Part shown: in pieces, positions 51,242 through 53,692 of the stretch
How positions within the stretch are numbered: position 1 is the first letter of the stretch
Layout of the letters: every line of letters begins with the position of its first letter
Assembly: GCA_002381695.1 (NCBI GenBank)
Contig: DFXM01000047.1
Coordinates: 404 to 54,095, forward strand
DNA: 53,692 nt
Direction of reading: 5' to 3'
Source: Clostridium sp. UBA4108
GTDB taxonomy: Bacteria; Bacillota; Clostridia; Clostridiales; Clostridiaceae
The notes under the pieces: generated by a model
Told to the model about the DNA's origin: nothing
Database searches by the model: none
Seen by the model: the letters and a program-made list of their open reading frames with translations, nothing else
Translations under genes and position numbers: made by a program

Positions 51242-52063
51242 ATGGATTTTATCTTATTATTTAAAGCAATAATAATAGCAATAGTAGAAGGCGTAACGGA
51301 ATTCATTCCAGTATCATCCACTGGACATATGATTATAGTTGGAGATTTAATTAATTTCACTGGAGACTTTGCAAAATTATTTCAAATTGTTATTCAACTA
51401 GGTGCAATACTAGCCATAGTAGTTTTATATAAAGAGAAGTTATTTGGATCCATAGGAGGATTTTTTAAAGGAAAGCAGACATCGATTAGATTTTGGGTTA
51501 ATATAGTTATTGCTTGTATACCAGCCGCTGTTTTAGGTTTTGCACTTGAGGATATGATAGACAAATATCTATTCAACACTAGTACTGTAACCCTTGCTTT
51601 AATAGTTGGAGGGATATTGATGATAGTAGCAGAAAAGACCTTTAGAAATAAAACTATAACTAGAGATATAGATGACATGACTATTGGCCAGGCTTTTAGA
51701 GTTGGAGTTTTTCAATGTTTAGCAATGTGGCCAGGAATGTCAAGGTCTGCATCTACTATAATAGGTGGATGGGTAAATGGGTTATCTACAGTAGTTGCTA
51801 CTGAGTTTTCATTCTTTCTTGCCATACCTGTAATGGTAGGAGCTTCAGGAATAAAGTTAATAAAGTATGACAATCCTTTAAGTGGTGGAGAGATAATAGT
51901 TCTAATAGTTGGATTTATTGTAGCATTTTTATCAGCGCTTGTATGTGTTGAAAAATTTATTGGATATCTAAAGAAAAAACCAATGAAAAATTTTGCTTAT
52001 TATAGAATTGTTTTAGGTGTAGTATTATTTGTTCTAGCATTAACAGGAATAATAACAGTATAG
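51242..52063 (+). CDS. uppP: Undecaprenyl-diphosphatase
   Basis: UppP (BacA) dephosphorylates undecaprenyl pyrophosphate to recycle the wall-lipid carrier and gives bacitracin resistance. The 273-aa integral membrane protein has EGVTEFIPVSSTGHMI (residues 16-31) and the arginine motif WPGMSRSASTIIGG, the two active-site segments. The site AAGAGG is modest. It is preceded 17 bases by the transglutaminase-like gene and probably cotranscribed. Confidence 0.97.
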   Translation: MDFILLFKAIIIAIVEGVTEFIPVSSTGHMIIVGDLINFTGDFAKLFQIVIQLGAILAIVVLYKEKLFGSIGGFFKGKQTSIRFWVNIVIACIPAAVLGFALEDMIDKYLFNTSTVTLALIVGGILMIVAEKTFRNKTITRDIDDMTIGQAFRVGVFQCLAMWPGMSRSASTIIGGWVNGLSTVVATEFSFFLAIPVMVGASGIKLIKYDNPLSGGEIIVLIVGFIVAFLSALVCVEKFIGYLKKKPMKNFAYYRIVLGVVLFVLALTGIITV

Positions 52064-52090
52064 AAGTATAATTTTTAAACAATATAGTAT

Positions 52091-52231
52091 ATAAGTTGTA
52101 ATTAATTTTCTACATTATACAAATAGACTTAAATAAAAAATTAGATTAATTAGAACTTCAATTTTAATATCTAATAAAATGAAAGCATATTTGTATAATG
52201 TTTAATTAATATGAATTATCATTATTACGAC
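52091..52231. mobile_element. Miniature inverted-repeat element, short copy
   Basis: ACATTATACAAATA (52112-52125) pairs perfectly with TATTTGTATAATGT (52188-52201). The sequence matches the outer parts of the 26060 element on both sides (ATAAGTTG.AATTAA, TAGAACTTC, AATTAATATGAA), but lacks the roughly 180-bp internal nested hairpin. It lies in the spacer after uppP. Confidence 0.7.
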
Positions 52232-52242
52232 ATATATATTTT

Positions 52243-52286
52243 AAAAAGGTTATTTTAAGATAGTATTCTAAATAGCCTTTTTTAAA
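52243..52286 (+). terminator. Terminator downstream of uppP
   Basis: AAAAAGGTTATTT (52243-52255) pairs with AAATAGCCTTTTTT (52270-52283), 12-13 bp with a G-T pair. It ends the uppP transcript after the element. Confidence 0.75.
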
Positions 52287-52563
52287 TTAAATATTAAAAA
52301 ATTAATAGTAGAGTTTAGCTAGTATGTATAAGGAATAATATAATAATTTCTATAGAAAAGTATAATTAGTATAGTAAAACTTTATTAAGGAAAATCATTG
52401 TAGTATATTAATTAACCATGGGAGGATATTAAATGCTACAAATTAACCAATTATGATTATAATTGAAATTTTCAGAAATTACACATTAATTTGACATATT
52501 ACACAAAGAATTTTATAATGACCTTAATCATATTTCTATTAGATTGTTAGATGGAGGGTATAT
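52287..52563. promoter_or_regulatory. Strong promoter of the beta-lactamase-fold gene, and a 7-codon minigene
   Basis: TTGACA (52491-52496) and TATAAT (52514-52519), both perfect, are 17 bases apart, about 45 bases before ATG 52564. Upstream, GGGAGGATATTAA precedes ATG 52434 and a seven-codon frame MLQINQL that stops at 52457; it lies before the promoter, so it is not this gene's leader. The rest of the stretch is plain AT-rich DNA. Confidence 0.75.
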
Positions 52564-53343
52564 ATGAAGGAAATTAAGCGCTATTTAGAAACAAGAGAAG
52601 GAGAATATAGTTTTTATTTTGAAGACTTAAAAAGTGGGTATACTTACGGATTCAATGAAAAGAATCAGATGCCAGCGGCTGGATGTATTAAAGTACCTAT
52701 AGCTATGGCTGTAATGAAGGAAGTAGAGAATGGTAATATATCATTAAGTGAGTTAGTTGAAATAACTGAAGATGATAAGGCTTCAGGTTTTTTTGGAATT
52801 ATTAGTGAATTTACAAATAAAAAGTATTCTATAAAAGAGCTAATAGTAGCTATGTTAATTCAAAGTGATAATACAGCGGCATGCAAAATTATCAAAATTA
52901 TAGGAATGAATAAGATAAATGATCTAATTCAAAATATAGGACTTAAATCTACAATGGTTAAAAAATATCCATCTAATATTAAACTAGAGGATGAAAACGA
53001 AAACATAACAACAAGTTACGATTTGTCCAAAGCTTTAAAATTGTTAAGAAACGAAGAAGTACTAACAAAAGAAAATAGTGAATTTATTTTACAAGTACTA
53101 CAAAAACAGCAACCCACTTCAAAAATACCATTTTATTTACCTAAAGAGATTCAAGCGAAAGCAGCCAATAAAATAGGGCTGTTAGATAATTTAGAAAATG
53201 ATATGGTCCTTGTAAGTACAAAAAAAGGAGATTTTGTATTTACTGTGATGGCTAATAAATTACCGTCAAATGTATATGGAGTCACTACAATATCAAAATC
53301 TGGGAAAATGATGTATGATATGATTGATAAAGATTGGAATTAA
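52564..53343 (+). CDS. Beta-lactamase-fold (class A-like) protein without nucleophile Ser
   Basis: The 259-aa protein, with no signal peptide, is related to the serine hydrolase/PenP-like family. The family SxxK tetrad reads GCIK here (in PAAGCIKVPIAM), so the nucleophile Ser is Gly, with Cys next to it. The SDN motif is intact (QSDNTAAC), and the KTG position reads KIG (ANKIGLLDN). It is therefore unlikely to be an acting beta-lactamase or a conventional DD-peptidase. A perfect promoter and a strong terminator mark a single-gene unit, with GGAGGG before the ATG. Confidence 0.85.
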   Translation: MKEIKRYLETREGEYSFYFEDLKSGYTYGFNEKNQMPAAGCIKVPIAMAVMKEVENGNISLSELVEITEDDKASGFFGIISEFTNKKYSIKELIVAMLIQSDNTAACKIIKIIGMNKINDLIQNIGLKSTMVKKYPSNIKLEDENENITTSYDLSKALKLLRNEEVLTKENSEFILQVLQKQQPTSKIPFYLPKEIQAKAANKIGLLDNLENDMVLVSTKKGDFVFTVMANKLPSNVYGVTTISKSGKMMYDMIDKDWN

Positions 53344-53351
53344 TAAATTTT

Positions 53352-53390
53352 AAAATAAGGTGTAATCTTACGATTACACCTTATTTTAAT
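53352..53390 (+). terminator. Terminator after the beta-lactamase-fold gene
   Basis: A perfect 16-bp stem (53352-53367 with 53372-53387) with loop TTAC ends in a TTTT arm. Confidence 0.9.
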
Positions 53391-53400
53391 ACAATGATGA

Positions 53401-53508
53401 TTTTTTAGGGATTTAGCCAATGTTAAGGGTGTTGTTGTAATAATTAAGAGTAATAAAATAACAACTGTACCTGATGTATCTATATATGAAAAGAAGAAAA
53501 AAAAGTAG
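53401..53508 (+). pseudogene. Possible coding remnant (35 codons, no start)
   Basis: After an in-frame TGA at 53398-53400, an open frame reads FFRDLANVKGVVVIIKSN, continues ..TTVPDVSIYEK, and ends in a poly-Lys run and TAG (53506-53508). It has no ATG, GTG or TTG start and no ribosome site, yet the hydrophobic strand pattern looks protein-like. It may be the 3' end of a decayed gene beside an rRNA operon. I cannot name the source. Confidence 0.3.
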
Positions 53509-53650
53509 AATTACTTTAAAAATGACACTTAATTTAACTTAATGGAATATATACTAATGTGGACATGCAATACCTATGGTAAGATAAGTCTTGTCGCTGA
53601 GAGGTGATAACAAAGCAGCAAAAACGAGTTGAAAAACTTAAAAAAAGTTG

Positions 53651-53679
53651 TTGACAAAGAAGAAATTCTTTGATAGAAT
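53651..53679 (+). promoter_or_regulatory. Strong promoter, rRNA-operon type, at the window end
   Basis: TTGACA (53651-53656) and TAGAAT (53674-53679) are 17 bases apart, preceded by an A-rich upstream element (AACTTAAAAAAAGTTG) and followed by GTAAAAGTCGTC. This arrangement is typical of clostridial rrn promoters, so a 16S gene probably starts beyond the window. No rRNA sequence is inside the window. Confidence 0.6.
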
Positions 53680-53692
53680 AGTAAAAGTCGTC

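Overview
The window reads as core chromosome of a low-GC, anaerobic, spore-forming Firmicute, most likely Clostridium sensu stricto. The evidence is strong AT bias, purine-rich Shine-Dalgarno sites before most genes, clostridial gene order (tig-clpP-clpX-lonB-lon-ysxC), pyruvate formate-lyase with its activase, a PerR-type regulator, the MurT/GatD pair, and a LonB protease typical of endospore formers. I see no prophage, transposase gene or CRISPR array. The unusual material is a cluster of low-complexity Cys/Gly-rich proteins, a family of inverted-repeat elements, several rich operator regions and several enzyme-like proteins that lack catalytic residues.

Layout: 1-276 is the end of a tRNA cluster (3' end of a tRNA, tRNA-Leu, tRNA-Gly) and its terminator. 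259-5694 is on the minus strand: a small protein, an AI-2E-type permease, a YbjN-like protein, then pflB-pflA behind a dense operator array; a DnaA-box cluster lies downstream of pflA. 6275-16094 is a plus-strand proteostasis block: membrane protein, trigger factor, ClpP, ClpX, a zinc-ribbon protein, LonB, LonA and the ribosome-assembly GTPase YsxC. 16295-18574 holds three Cys/Gly-rich hydrophobic proteins and a Met/Asn/Gln-repeat protein, followed by a candidate C-rich small RNA. 18841-24422 has a VCBS-like membrane protein and perR (minus), then PhoH-like ATPase, a degenerate site-2 protease, trmB and adenosine deaminase. 24518-29179 has uvsE, a small basic protein, an inverted-repeat element and a divergent zinc-uptake locus (znuCB and znuA plus a Cys-rich partner). 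29287-34535 is degV-padR and a heterodimeric ABC exporter behind a perfect 44-bp palindrome.

34649-42983 mixes a DUF4397 protein, CorA, an MntP-like pump, PepD, small proteins, an HD-GYP phosphodiesterase, a DUF1232 protein and a viroplasmin-RNase H. 43143-45730 is a tandem pair of HTH-TPR regulators. 45797-47893 is gatD/murT (lipid II amidation), divergent from pckA. 50118-53343 has a transglutaminase-like membrane protein, UppP and a beta-lactamase-fold protein without its serine. The window ends in a strong promoter of the kind that precedes clostridial rRNA operons.

Functionally, the window joins protein quality control, fermentative carbon flow (PFL, PEPCK), metal homeostasis (Zn, Mg, Mn, peroxide sensing) and cell-envelope maintenance (MurT/GatD, UppP). 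Start codons were chosen by Shine-Dalgarno spacing, so several differ from the longest open frame; alternatives are given.
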